Assembly: GCF_016918935.1 (NCBI RefSeq)
Contig: NZ_JAFFOB010000015.1
Location: 514,227-578,226 of the forward strand
DNA: 64,000 bases
Direction: 5' to 3'
Source of the DNA: Roseitranquillus sediminis
GTDB lineage: Bacteria; Pseudomonadota; Alphaproteobacteria; Rhodobacterales; Rhodobacteraceae
Below the pieces are notes generated by a model. That model was not told where the DNA came from. It saw nothing but the letters and a program-made list of their open reading frames with translations, and made no database searches. Every line of letters begins with the position of its first letter. Position 1 is the stretch's first letter. Shown here in pieces: positions 1 through 7,792 of this stretch. The translations under genes and the position numbers were made by a program.

Positions 1-1
1 C

Positions 2-304
2 GGGACGGAATCACGCCCGATGATTGTCGGCGGTTCGGAGGCGCCGTCGGGATGTGTCAGCGTCGATACCGAGGCGCTGGAGCTCGAGCGGCCAGCTCCG
101 GCGCTCGACGACCTCGCGCGGCGTCTCGATGAGCAGGAGGCGCGGATCCACCGGCTGGAGCGACAGGTCCAGGGCATGGCCGCACCCGCCTATCGCCCCA
201 TGCCCCTGCCGCGGATGCCCGCGGCGGACCCTTACGACACGCGTGGGCGACTGCGCGACCTGGGGCAGGACATCGACCGCAAGCTCGACGCGCTCGGGCG
301 CTGA
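2..304 (+). CDS. C-terminal part of a coiled-coil protein (5' end possibly outside window)
   Basis: The frame is open from the left edge of the window, so the true start may lie upstream; the first ATG in frame is at position 20. The readable part has a charged heptad-like stretch (LARRLDEQEARIHRLERQ) that should form a short coiled coil. A proline/methionine-rich linker follows, then a second charged helix ending in DRKLDALGR. There is no signal peptide or membrane segment in the visible part. Its TGA stop at 302-304 directly abuts the stop of the convergent gene on the other strand. I do not recognise the family. A small PspB-like envelope protein would fit the charged helix, but the evidence is too thin to name it. 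Confidence 0.5.
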   Translation, partial: GTESRPMIVGGSEAPSGCVSVDTEALELERPAPALDDLARRLDEQEARIHRLERQVQGMAAPAYRPMPLPRMPAADPYDTRGRLRDLGQDIDRKLDALGR

Positions 305-556
305 TCACACTTCGCGGCGCGGACGGATACGATAGCTGCCCTCGGGCAGGTCGAGCGACGCGAAGAGGTCGCGCACCTGCGAGAGTGACAGCGCAATCCG
401 CATCACCGTGTCGGTCCGCGGATCCAGCTGCTCTAGCGTCACGCAGTCGTCGAAGGCATTGATCGTCACGTCCTCCTGCCGGTGGGCGGCGGGATCGTCG
501 ATCAGCGTGATGACCGTGGCGTCGAAATCGTGCTCGATGGTGAACATTCGCCTCAC
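305..556 (-). CDS. Small conserved hypothetical protein, 83 aa
   Basis: This is a short acidic protein with no signal peptide, membrane segment or motif that I recognise. The predicted start is a GTG at 556. An ATG three codons later (547) gives MFTIEHDFDATVITLIDD and is an equally plausible start, because a GAGG sits just upstream of it. The sequence reads like a compact alpha/beta domain, with alternating hydrophobic strands followed by a helix (LSQVRDLFASL). It converges stop-to-stop with the coiled-coil gene and diverges from the M48 lipoprotein gene. Function unknown; it may be a lineage-specific Rhodobacterales protein. Confidence 0.6.
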   Translation of the reverse strand: MRRMFTIEHDFDATVITLIDDPAAHRQEDVTINAFDDCVTLEQLDPRTDTVMRIALSLSQVRDLFASLDLPEGSYRIRPRREV

Positions 557-666
557 GTGGTGCTGGAACGCCTCGCGACAAGACAGCGGTGACGCGCCAC
601 CCCACTGGCAGGCGGCCGAGACCTGCTCTAGCTTCAGCGACGAGCGAGACTCGGAAGGAGCCGTCG

Positions 667-1371
667 ATGCACAAGATCGTCCTGACGCTGACCTTGGCGA
701 TGGCCGTGGCCGGCTGCGAGGTCGCCACCACGCCGAGCGCCCCGCTGCCGGCGCCGACGGGCAACGTACCGCCCCGCCTCGACAGCAACACCGCCGTGCA
801 GAACTTCGTCACGGTGGTGCGGGACGTGGAGCCGGTGGCCGAGCAGGTCTGCCGCCAGCAGACGCAGGGCGTGAACTGCGACTACCGCATCGTCGTGGAC
901 GATCGCGCCGGTCTCCCACCGAATGCGTTCCAGACCCGGGACGAGAGCGGCCAGCCGGTGATCGGGTTCACGCTCTCGCTGATCCGCGACGCGCGCAACC
1001 GTGACGAGCTGGCTTTCATCCTCGGCCACGAGGCCGCGCATCACATCGAGGGCCATATCGATCGCGGTCAGCAGGCGGCGGTGACCGGAGCGGTGCTTGC
1101 GGGGGCGCTGGCTTCGCTGGGCGGTGCCGATGAAACGGTGGTGCGCTCGGTGCAGGACATAGGGGCGCAGGTGGGCCAGCGTCGCTTCGCCAAGAACTTC
1201 GAGCTCGAGGCGGACGCGCTCGGCACCCGGATCGCAATCCGCGCGGGCTACGATCCGGTGCGCGGGGCGGAGTACTTCATGCGCATACCCGACCCGGGCA
1301 ACCGCTTCCTCGGGTCGCACCCGCCCAACGCCGACCGCATCGACACGGTGCGCCGCGCCGCGGGACGCTGA
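667..1371 (+). CDS. M48-family metalloprotease lipoprotein
   Basis: A predicted 234-residue periplasmic zinc protease tethered to a membrane by a lipid. The start at 667 was chosen over the upstream ATG at 589 because a GGAAGGA ribosome site precedes it and because it puts a lipoprotein signal at the N terminus, with lipobox VAGC at residues 14-17. The zincin motif HEAAHH is at residues 121-126 (ligands H121 and H125, catalytic E122). The downstream FELEAD segment offers the third ligand, as in M48 peptidases such as BepA, Oma1 and HtpX. There is no TPR domain, so it resembles the short M48 lipoproteins rather than BepA. By family analogy it probably takes part in envelope protein quality control; its substrate is unknown. 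Confidence 0.88.
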   Translation: MHKIVLTLTLAMAVAGCEVATTPSAPLPAPTGNVPPRLDSNTAVQNFVTVVRDVEPVAEQVCRQQTQGVNCDYRIVVDDRAGLPPNAFQTRDESGQPVIGFTLSLIRDARNRDELAFILGHEAAHHIEGHIDRGQQAAVTGAVLAGALASLGGADETVVRSVQDIGAQVGQRRFAKNFELEADALGTRIAIRAGYDPVRGAEYFMRIPDPGNRFLGSHPPNADRIDTVRRAAGR

Positions 1372-1574
1372 GCGGCGGCTGGCCCGGACGCACCGGCTTG
1401 ACCCTGGGCCGAAAACGCGCGGAGACAGTGCCGAGGGTAGCTGCGCTTCAGGAGCGAACAGCTATTCACGAGGTGACGTCGGATGCGTAAGGCAGGCGCC
1501 ATGAGCACGCGACGCCAGTTCCGTTTCGCAGCATGCGCCAGCGCAAAGCCGTCGCCGCTGCCTGACGCGCCGGG

Positions 1575-2966
1575 TCAGACGGCGACGCGGCCCCAGAGGT
1601 CGTAGTCACCGGCCTCGTCGACCTCGACAGTCACGATGTCACCCGCCGCAAGACCCTCGAAGCCCTCGTCGACGAACAGGTTGCCGTCGATCTCGGGCGC
1701 GTCCGCCATCGTGCGGCAGGTTGCGCCATCCTCCTCGACCAGGTCGACGATGACCTGCTGGCGCGTGCCGACCCTGGCGGCGAGCTTCGCGGCGCTGATC
1801 GCCTGCGCCTTCTCCATGAAGCGGTGCCAGCGCTCGTCCTTGACCGCGTTCGGCACGTGGTCGGGCAGGGCATTCGAGCGGGCGCCGGGCACGTCCTCGT
1901 AGCGGAAGCAGCCGACGCGATCGAGCTGCGCCTCGTCGAGCCAGTCAAGCAGGGTCTGGAACTCCGCCTCGGTCTCGCCCGGATAGCCTACGATGAAGGT
2001 CGACCGCAGGGCGAGGTCGGGACAGACGCTCCGCCATGCAGCGATCTCGTCGAGCGTGCGCGCCGCCGCGGCGGGCCGCGCCATGCGGCGCAGCACGTCG
2101 GGATGCGCGTGCTGGAACGGAATGTCGAGATATGGTAGCACCAGCCCCTCCGCCATCAGCGGGATCAGCTCACGCACGTGCGGATAGGGATAGACGTAGT
2201 GCAGCCGCACCCAGGCTCCGAGCCGTCCCAGCTCGCGCGCGAGCTCGGTGATATGAGTGCGCACCTCTGTGTCTTTCCACCGATGCCTGTCGTGGCGGCG
2301 ATCGACGCCGTAGGCCGAAGTATCCTGGCTGATGACCAGCAGCTCGCGCACCCCCGCCTCAACCAGCTTCTCGGCCTCCCTCAAGACCGCGTGGACCGGG
2401 CGGCTGGCCAAGCGACCGCGCATGTCCGGGATGATGCAAAACTTGCACTTGTGATTGCAGCCTTCTGAAATTTTCAGATAACTGTAGTGGCGTGGCGTAA
2501 GACTGACGCCCGTCGCCGGCAGCAGGTCCACGAACGGATCCGGCTGCGGTGGGACGGCCGCGTGAACCGCGTCGATCACCTGCTCGTACTGGTGCGGGCC
2601 GGTGACCGCCAGCACCGTTGGGTGGGCGCCGGTGATGAGGTCGGGCTCGGCCCCGAGGCAACCGGTGACGATGACCCGACCGTTCTCGGCCAGCGCCTCG
2701 CCGATGGAGGCGAGGCTCTCGGCGCGCGCGGAGTCGAGGAAGCCGCAGGTGTTGACGATGACCGCGTCGGCGCCGGCGTATTCGGGCGAGATCCCGTAGC
2801 CCTCGGCGCGGAGGCGGGTCAGGATGCGCTCGCTGTCGACCAGCGCCTTGGGGCAGCCGAGGGAGACCATGCCTACGGTCGGCTGTCCGTCGCGCCGCTC
2901 CCGTCGGACGACGGCGCGGGCGAGGTCGGGGCGGAGCTCTGGCGGGTTCGCATGCATCGGCGTCAC
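1575..2966 (-). CDS. rimO: Ribosomal protein S12 methylthiotransferase RimO
   Basis: A radical-SAM methylthiotransferase that adds a beta-methylthio group to the conserved aspartate of ribosomal protein uS12. The N-terminal UPF0004 domain has its three cluster cysteines in the motifs SLGCPKA, NTCGF and VTGCLGAE. The radical-SAM motif CNHKCKFC follows, and the C-terminal part ends in a TRAM domain. A total of 463 residues is normal for RimO, and the sequence matches RimO rather than MiaB. The start shown is a GTG; an ATG three codons later (2957) also fits. It is transcribed divergently from the secreted protein at 3094. Confidence 0.94.
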   Translation of the reverse strand: MTPMHANPPELRPDLARAVVRRERRDGQPTVGMVSLGCPKALVDSERILTRLRAEGYGISPEYAGADAVIVNTCGFLDSARAESLASIGEALAENGRVIVTGCLGAEPDLITGAHPTVLAVTGPHQYEQVIDAVHAAVPPQPDPFVDLLPATGVSLTPRHYSYLKISEGCNHKCKFCIIPDMRGRLASRPVHAVLREAEKLVEAGVRELLVISQDTSAYGVDRRHDRHRWKDTEVRTHITELARELGRLGAWVRLHYVYPYPHVRELIPLMAEGLVLPYLDIPFQHAHPDVLRRMARPAAAARTLDEIAAWRSVCPDLALRSTFIVGYPGETEAEFQTLLDWLDEAQLDRVGCFRYEDVPGARSNALPDHVPNAVKDERWHRFMEKAQAISAAKLAARVGTRQQVIVDLVEEDGATCRTMADAPEIDGNLFVDEGFEGLAAGDIVTVEVDEAGDYDLWGRVAV

Positions 2967-3013
2967 ATAGTCGAACCGCCGGCCGATAGGAACTCCCTCC
3001 GCGAGCCGTAGAT

Positions 3014-3031
3014 GTTTACCAAACGTTCACC
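3014..3031. promoter_or_regulatory. Direct repeat GTTTACC-N4-GTTCACC in divergent promoter
   Basis: Two near-identical 7-base words, GTTTACC (3014-3020) and GTTCACC (3025-3031), lie 11 bases apart, about one helical turn. They sit in the 127-base region between rimO and the secreted-protein gene. This spacing suits a dimeric regulator, and the words resemble degenerate TTAACC CtrA half-sites. That identity is only a suggestion. Confidence 0.3.
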
Positions 3032-3093
3032 TTTGCGTCGACAGCCGCCATGCGCGCTGCAACCTATAGGAAGTGTTGCGAGTGTGAGTCGCC

Positions 3094-3897
3094 TTGTTAC
3101 GAGTAGTTGTTCTCTTGGCGGTTTTGGCGCCTTCTGCCGCGTCGGCCGCCCCGCTGCCTCATCCGGCAGCGGGGCCGTCTGCCGAGGCGCCGGCCGCGGT
3201 CGCTGATGTCTTCGTGGACACCCGGGCGAGCGATCCGCTGGACGAAACCCTCCGCCACGCGATGTGGGACGCGCTCGGCACCGGCTGCATCGACGGCGGC
3301 TCGTGGGACGATCCGTATCCCGACGCCAAGGGCGACGTGCGCAGCCCGCCCTTCTGCCTGCCCCAGCCCTGCGCCCGCGCGCTCACGCCCGAGGAGCTTT
3401 CGCGGGATGTGGTCGGGCGCGCGCTGCGCCCCGGCGAGTGGGAGAGCTACGCGCGTCGCTTCGCGCTGGCGTGCGGGCAGGACGTCCCGCGGGAGGAACT
3501 GCGCGCGGCGGCGGAGGACCTGATGGAGATGCTCGCTTCCGTGGCCGGGGACCTTTCGGCGCCGGGCGCCCGGGCGGCATTGCCTGCCCGGTCCGGTCTG
3601 CTCATGCCGGGTGGGGCCGGCGGCAGAGGCGGCGCTATCAGTGACGGGTGGCGGCCCGGCGGCGCTGGTGCTGGCGGGCCGATCCGTTTGCCCGGTTCGC
3701 GCGGCCCGTTCAGTGAGGATGGCAGCACGACGCAGCCCGATCTGACGGACCCGCCTCCGGAAGAGACGTTTCCGCCGATCCCGTTGCCCCCGACCTTCGC
3801 GCTCCTGGTGGCGGCGCTCTGGCTGCCGATCCGGATCCTGCGCGGCATCCGGATGCGCCGAGCCGCTTTAGATCGCCGTATCGAGGGCCATATCTGA
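3094..3897 (+). CDS. Secreted protein with VPLPA-like C-terminal sorting segment
   Basis: A 267-residue protein of unknown function that starts at a TTG; no ATG or GTG in frame would keep the signal peptide. Residues 1-20 form a clear Sec signal peptide ending in ASA. The mature part has a cysteine-containing acidic domain (for example GTGCIDGGSWDDPYPD and FCLPQPCARA), then a glycine-rich and proline-rich linker. The end is tripartite: a proline motif (FPPIPLPPTFALL), a hydrophobic segment of about 16 residues, and a basic tail (RILRGIRMRR). This layout is like the VPLPA-CTERM/PEP-CTERM sorting signals of Rhodobacteraceae, although the motif is not exact. It may instead be an ordinary single-pass anchor. 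Confidence 0.72.
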   Translation: MLRVVVLLAVLAPSAASAAPLPHPAAGPSAEAPAAVADVFVDTRASDPLDETLRHAMWDALGTGCIDGGSWDDPYPDAKGDVRSPPFCLPQPCARALTPEELSRDVVGRALRPGEWESYARRFALACGQDVPREELRAAAEDLMEMLASVAGDLSAPGARAALPARSGLLMPGGAGGRGGAISDGWRPGGAGAGGPIRLPGSRGPFSEDGSTTQPDLTDPPPEETFPPIPLPPTFALLVAALWLPIRILRGIRMRRAALDRRIEGHI

Positions 3898-3921
3898 GGG
3901 AACGCCAAGAGAGGTTTCCCG

Positions 3922-4918
<997 letters not shown>

Positions 4919-4923
<5 letters not shown>

Positions 4924-4934
4924 GGAGGCTCAGG
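4919..4934. terminator. Possible short bidirectional hairpin over two stop codons
   Basis: CCTGAG-GAGG-CTCAGG is a perfect 6-bp inverted repeat with a 4-base loop. It covers the stop codons of both convergent genes (TGA at 4921-4923 and TCA at 4930-4932). There is no T-tract on either side, so intrinsic termination is uncertain. Confidence 0.35.
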
Positions 4935-6741
4935 TCGGCTCGTCGCTCGGAAAGGTCAGGGTGGTGTCCACCCCGCGCGCGTGCGCAGCCTGCGATAGCC
5001 TGCCCTGAAGCTGCATCGCGCAGCCCTGCATCAGCCGCGTGCCGAAGCCGCCGCTCGATGCCTCGCCCGCCATCTCGCGAGATGGAGCGTCCTCGGTCCA
5101 GTGGAGCTCGAGCTCCCGTCCCTCGTTGCCGGTGAGCCGCCACCGGATCGCAAGGGTGCCTTCGCCTCCGCCCAGCGCCCCGTGTTTCACCGCGTTGGTC
5201 GCGAGCTCGTGCAGGATCATCCCTAGCGGCGTAGCGGCGCTCCGAGACAGGCGGAATTCGGGCCCTTCGATGGTCATCCTGGAGCCGCCGCGCTCGTGCG
5301 GCTCCAGCACCGTTGCGACGAGGTCGCGCACGCGGATCGTCCCCATGGTCTCGTCGACGGTCCCGATCAGATGCGCCGCCGCCAGCGCCTCGACGCGGCC
5401 GCGCAGCGTCTCGACGTAGCGCCCCACGTCCTTCTCGCCGCGCGCGCTCATGGTGATGACGCTCTGCACCAGGGCAAAGAGGTTCTTCATCCGGTGGTTC
5501 AGCTCACGGTTCAGCAGGCGGAGCCGCTCCTCGTGCAGGCGGCGGTCGGTGACATCGGTGCCGGTGGCCACGATCTCGGTGACGCGGCCGTCCCTTGCAC
5601 CGAGCGGCGTGACCTGGATCTCCAGCACCTCTCGCCCACCACCTCGCGTGAGCTCCAGGTCCAGCCGGCTCGGCCGCCCCGCGGCCGCACCCTGAACCGC
5701 CTGGCGCAGGAGCGCCTCGTCGCCGGGGGTCTCGAGGTGCGGAGCGAGCAGCGTGGCGTAGTCGGTCCCGGCATGACGTTCGGCACTGTCGCCGAATCGG
5801 CGCAGCACATCCCTGTTCGCCCAGGTGATCCGCCCTTCAGCGTCGAGCAGGGCGATGAGGATCGGCGCCTCGTCGGTCACTCGACGCAGCCGCGCCTCGC
5901 TGGCGGCGAGCTGATTTTGCAACTGCCGCTCTGCCGTCACCTCGCGCACGCAGGTGCCCACGGCGAATGCCTCGCCGTCGACCTTGACCGGGTAGTAGTC
6001 TGCCACGAAGTCGCGCGAGGCGTCGCGCACCGCTGGCGTCTCGGCGCGGATCTCGTGGCCGAGTGACGGCTGTCCGCTGCGGAAGACGCTCCGGATGACG
6101 TCCGCAAGGGCCGGGTCGATCGAGTCGAGCAGCTCCCGGCCGGACCGTTCGTAGTGCTGGGCGATGGGCAGGCCGTTCAGGTCGGCCAGATGCCGGTTCA
6201 CCCGCAGGAAGGCGAGGTCGCGGTCGTGCAGGGCGACCCCGACCGGCAGCGCGTCGTAGAGCGCCTCGAGCTCGGCGACCTGGCGCACGCAGGCGAGGCG
6301 GTTCCGCTCCATCTCCTCCTCGGCCCGCCTGCGTTCGGAAATGTCGCTCGCCGAGGCCACCAGCTCCACGACCTGGTCGTGCTCGCCACGGATCGGCCCG
6401 ACCTGCCACAGGATCGGCAGGCGCCCGTCGCCGGCTACCCGCACCACACTCTCCAGCCTGACCGTCTCGCCCGCGGCGGCGCGGTGAACCGCATCGCGCA
6501 CCTCGTCCTGGACTTCCGGGTCATAGCTCCACCAGTAGGTGTTCCAGAAGGGGATGCCGCGCACGTCGTCGATCCCGATGCCGCCGATGTTCAGCGCCGC
6601 GGCGTCGACGTCGACGAGCCGCCCGTCCACCTCCAGAACCGCGACGAAGGCGACGAGCTGGTTGATCAGCTGTCGCTCGCGGCTTGCGTGTCGCGTTTCC
6701 TGGTCCGATTCCGGATCCACACTGCGTCTCCCGTCCATCAT
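4930..6741 (-). CDS. Multi-PAS sensor histidine kinase, HWE family
   Basis: A soluble sensor kinase of about 603 residues. Three PAS-like modules occupy roughly residues 20-390; conserved pieces include NTYWWSYDPEVQ, the DRDLAFLRVN segment and LDAEGRITWAN. The kinase core follows, with phospho-acceptor H416 in the NHRMKN motif, an N box HELATNAVKHGAL near 511 and HWTE near 547, the signature that names the HWE family. None of the PAS modules shows the NCRFLQ LOV cysteine motif, so a light-sensing role is not supported. There are no membrane segments. The start is one of two adjacent ATGs (6741/6738); the longer open frame upstream is antisense to the next gene. There is no response regulator next to it. 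Confidence 0.85.
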   Translation of the reverse strand: MMDGRRSVDPESDQETRHASRERQLINQLVAFVAVLEVDGRLVDVDAAALNIGGIGIDDVRGIPFWNTYWWSYDPEVQDEVRDAVHRAAAGETVRLESVVRVAGDGRLPILWQVGPIRGEHDQVVELVASASDISERRRAEEEMERNRLACVRQVAELEALYDALPVGVALHDRDLAFLRVNRHLADLNGLPIAQHYERSGRELLDSIDPALADVIRSVFRSGQPSLGHEIRAETPAVRDASRDFVADYYPVKVDGEAFAVGTCVREVTAERQLQNQLAASEARLRRVTDEAPILIALLDAEGRITWANRDVLRRFGDSAERHAGTDYATLLAPHLETPGDEALLRQAVQGAAAGRPSRLDLELTRGGGREVLEIQVTPLGARDGRVTEIVATGTDVTDRRLHEERLRLLNRELNHRMKNLFALVQSVITMSARGEKDVGRYVETLRGRVEALAAAHLIGTVDETMGTIRVRDLVATVLEPHERGGSRMTIEGPEFRLSRSAATPLGMILHELATNAVKHGALGGGEGTLAIRWRLTGNEGRELELHWTEDAPSREMAGEASSGGFGTRLMQGCAMQLQGRLSQAAHARGVDTTLTFPSDEPT

Positions 6742-6837
6742 CCGGCGGCCGCGCTTCGCGTGCCGCAAGGTGGTATGAAACGGCGCTGCGCTTCCAGCCG
6801 TTCCGCGCAGGCGCCGGACAACCGGGAGGACGAGGTA

Positions 6838-7755
6838 ATGCGGTGGATGACAAAGGCGCTCGCCGTCATCGGCGCCCTTCTGATGGCGCTGGCGCTGGCG
6901 GCGTGCGGGTTGCACCTCGCCAACTCCGGCACGAGCCCGGTGCCGGACCGTCCGCCGGGCGCCTGGCGCGTGGCGACGCACAACGTCCACTACATCCTTC
7001 TCCGCCGGCCGGAGGGCTCGTGGTCGGTCGCCGACTGGGAGCGTCGCAGGCCCGCGCTCGATGCCGCGTTCAAGGCGATCGAGGCCGACATCTTCGCATT
7101 TCAGGAGATGGAGAGCTTCGCGGGTGGCGACGACGCGTCGGTGAACCTCGCGCTCGACTACCTGCTCGAGCGAAATCCCGACTACGCCGCCGCCGCGGTG
7201 GGCGACTGGCGCAGGTTTCCCAGCACGCAGCCCATCCTCTACCGAAAAGGCCGCCTGCGCCTCGTCGACCAGGGCTGGTTCTTCTTTTCCGAGACGCCGG
7301 ACGTGATCTACTCGCGCACCTTCGACGGCTCCTACCCCGCCTTCGCCTCGTGGGCCGCGTTCGTGCCAGAGGAGGGCGGGCCGGAGGTTCATGTCCTGAA
7401 CGTGCATCTCGACTACAGCAGCCGGACCAACCGGGCCCGCTCGGTCGCCCTGGTGCGCGAGCGGGTGGCAGGCTTGCTGGAGGCGGGACGTACCGTGATC
7501 CTCCTCGGCGATCTCAACGAGCGGGCGGGGTCGGACGTACATCGGAGCCTGGAGCAGGCCGGACTGCGCTTCGCACCTGTCGAGGGCGCGACCTACCACT
7601 TCAACCGCGGGATCAACCTCTTCGGCGCCATTGACCATGTCGCCACCACGGCAGATGTCGAACTGGTAGGCGAGCCGGTCGTCCTGCGGCAGCGTTTCGG
7701 CGGCGCGTGGCCGTCGGACCATTACCCGGTCGTCGCTGATGTACGGTTGCCTTGA
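6838..7755 (+). CDS. Endonuclease/exonuclease/phosphatase-family lipoprotein
   Basis: A 305-residue protein with an N-terminal lipoprotein signal (lipobox LAAC, C23) followed by a complete EEP fold. Motifs visible are THNVHYI near the start of the fold, FAFQEME (catalytic Glu), HVLNVHLDY, LLGDLNERAG, and the C-terminal SDHYPVVADV. The family hydrolyses phosphodiester bonds in DNA, phosphoinositides or sphingomyelin. Because this one is exported, an extracellular or periplasmic nuclease or phosphodiesterase role is more likely than DNA repair. The ATG at 6838 has a strong GGGAGGA ribosome site. It diverges from the HWE kinase gene and its 3' end faces the end of the eCIS locus, 38 bases away. 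Confidence 0.85.
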   Translation: MRWMTKALAVIGALLMALALAACGLHLANSGTSPVPDRPPGAWRVATHNVHYILLRRPEGSWSVADWERRRPALDAAFKAIEADIFAFQEMESFAGGDDASVNLALDYLLERNPDYAAAAVGDWRRFPSTQPILYRKGRLRLVDQGWFFFSETPDVIYSRTFDGSYPAFASWAAFVPEEGGPEVHVLNVHLDYSSRTNRARSVALVRERVAGLLEAGRTVILLGDLNERAGSDVHRSLEQAGLRFAPVEGATYHFNRGINLFGAIDHVATTADVELVGEPVVLRQRFGGAWPSDHYPVVADVRLP

Positions 7756-7758
7756 TGG

Positions 7759-7771
7759 GCCGAGCATCGGC
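7759..7771. terminator. Small hairpin between EEP gene and eCIS locus end
   Basis: GCCGA-GCA-TCGGC is a 5-bp inverted repeat with a 3-base loop, located in the 37-base gap between two convergent stops. It has no T-tract. It is noted as the only terminator-like structure at the 3' end of the long eCIS transcript. Confidence 0.2.
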
Positions 7772-7792
7772 TGCAGCTTCATCCACGACTGA

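Noticed and set aside
4930..7782. HWE kinase frame extended to 950 codons
   Set aside because: The upstream part is antisense to the EEP lipoprotein gene, which has a signal peptide, a strong ribosome site and all EEP motifs.
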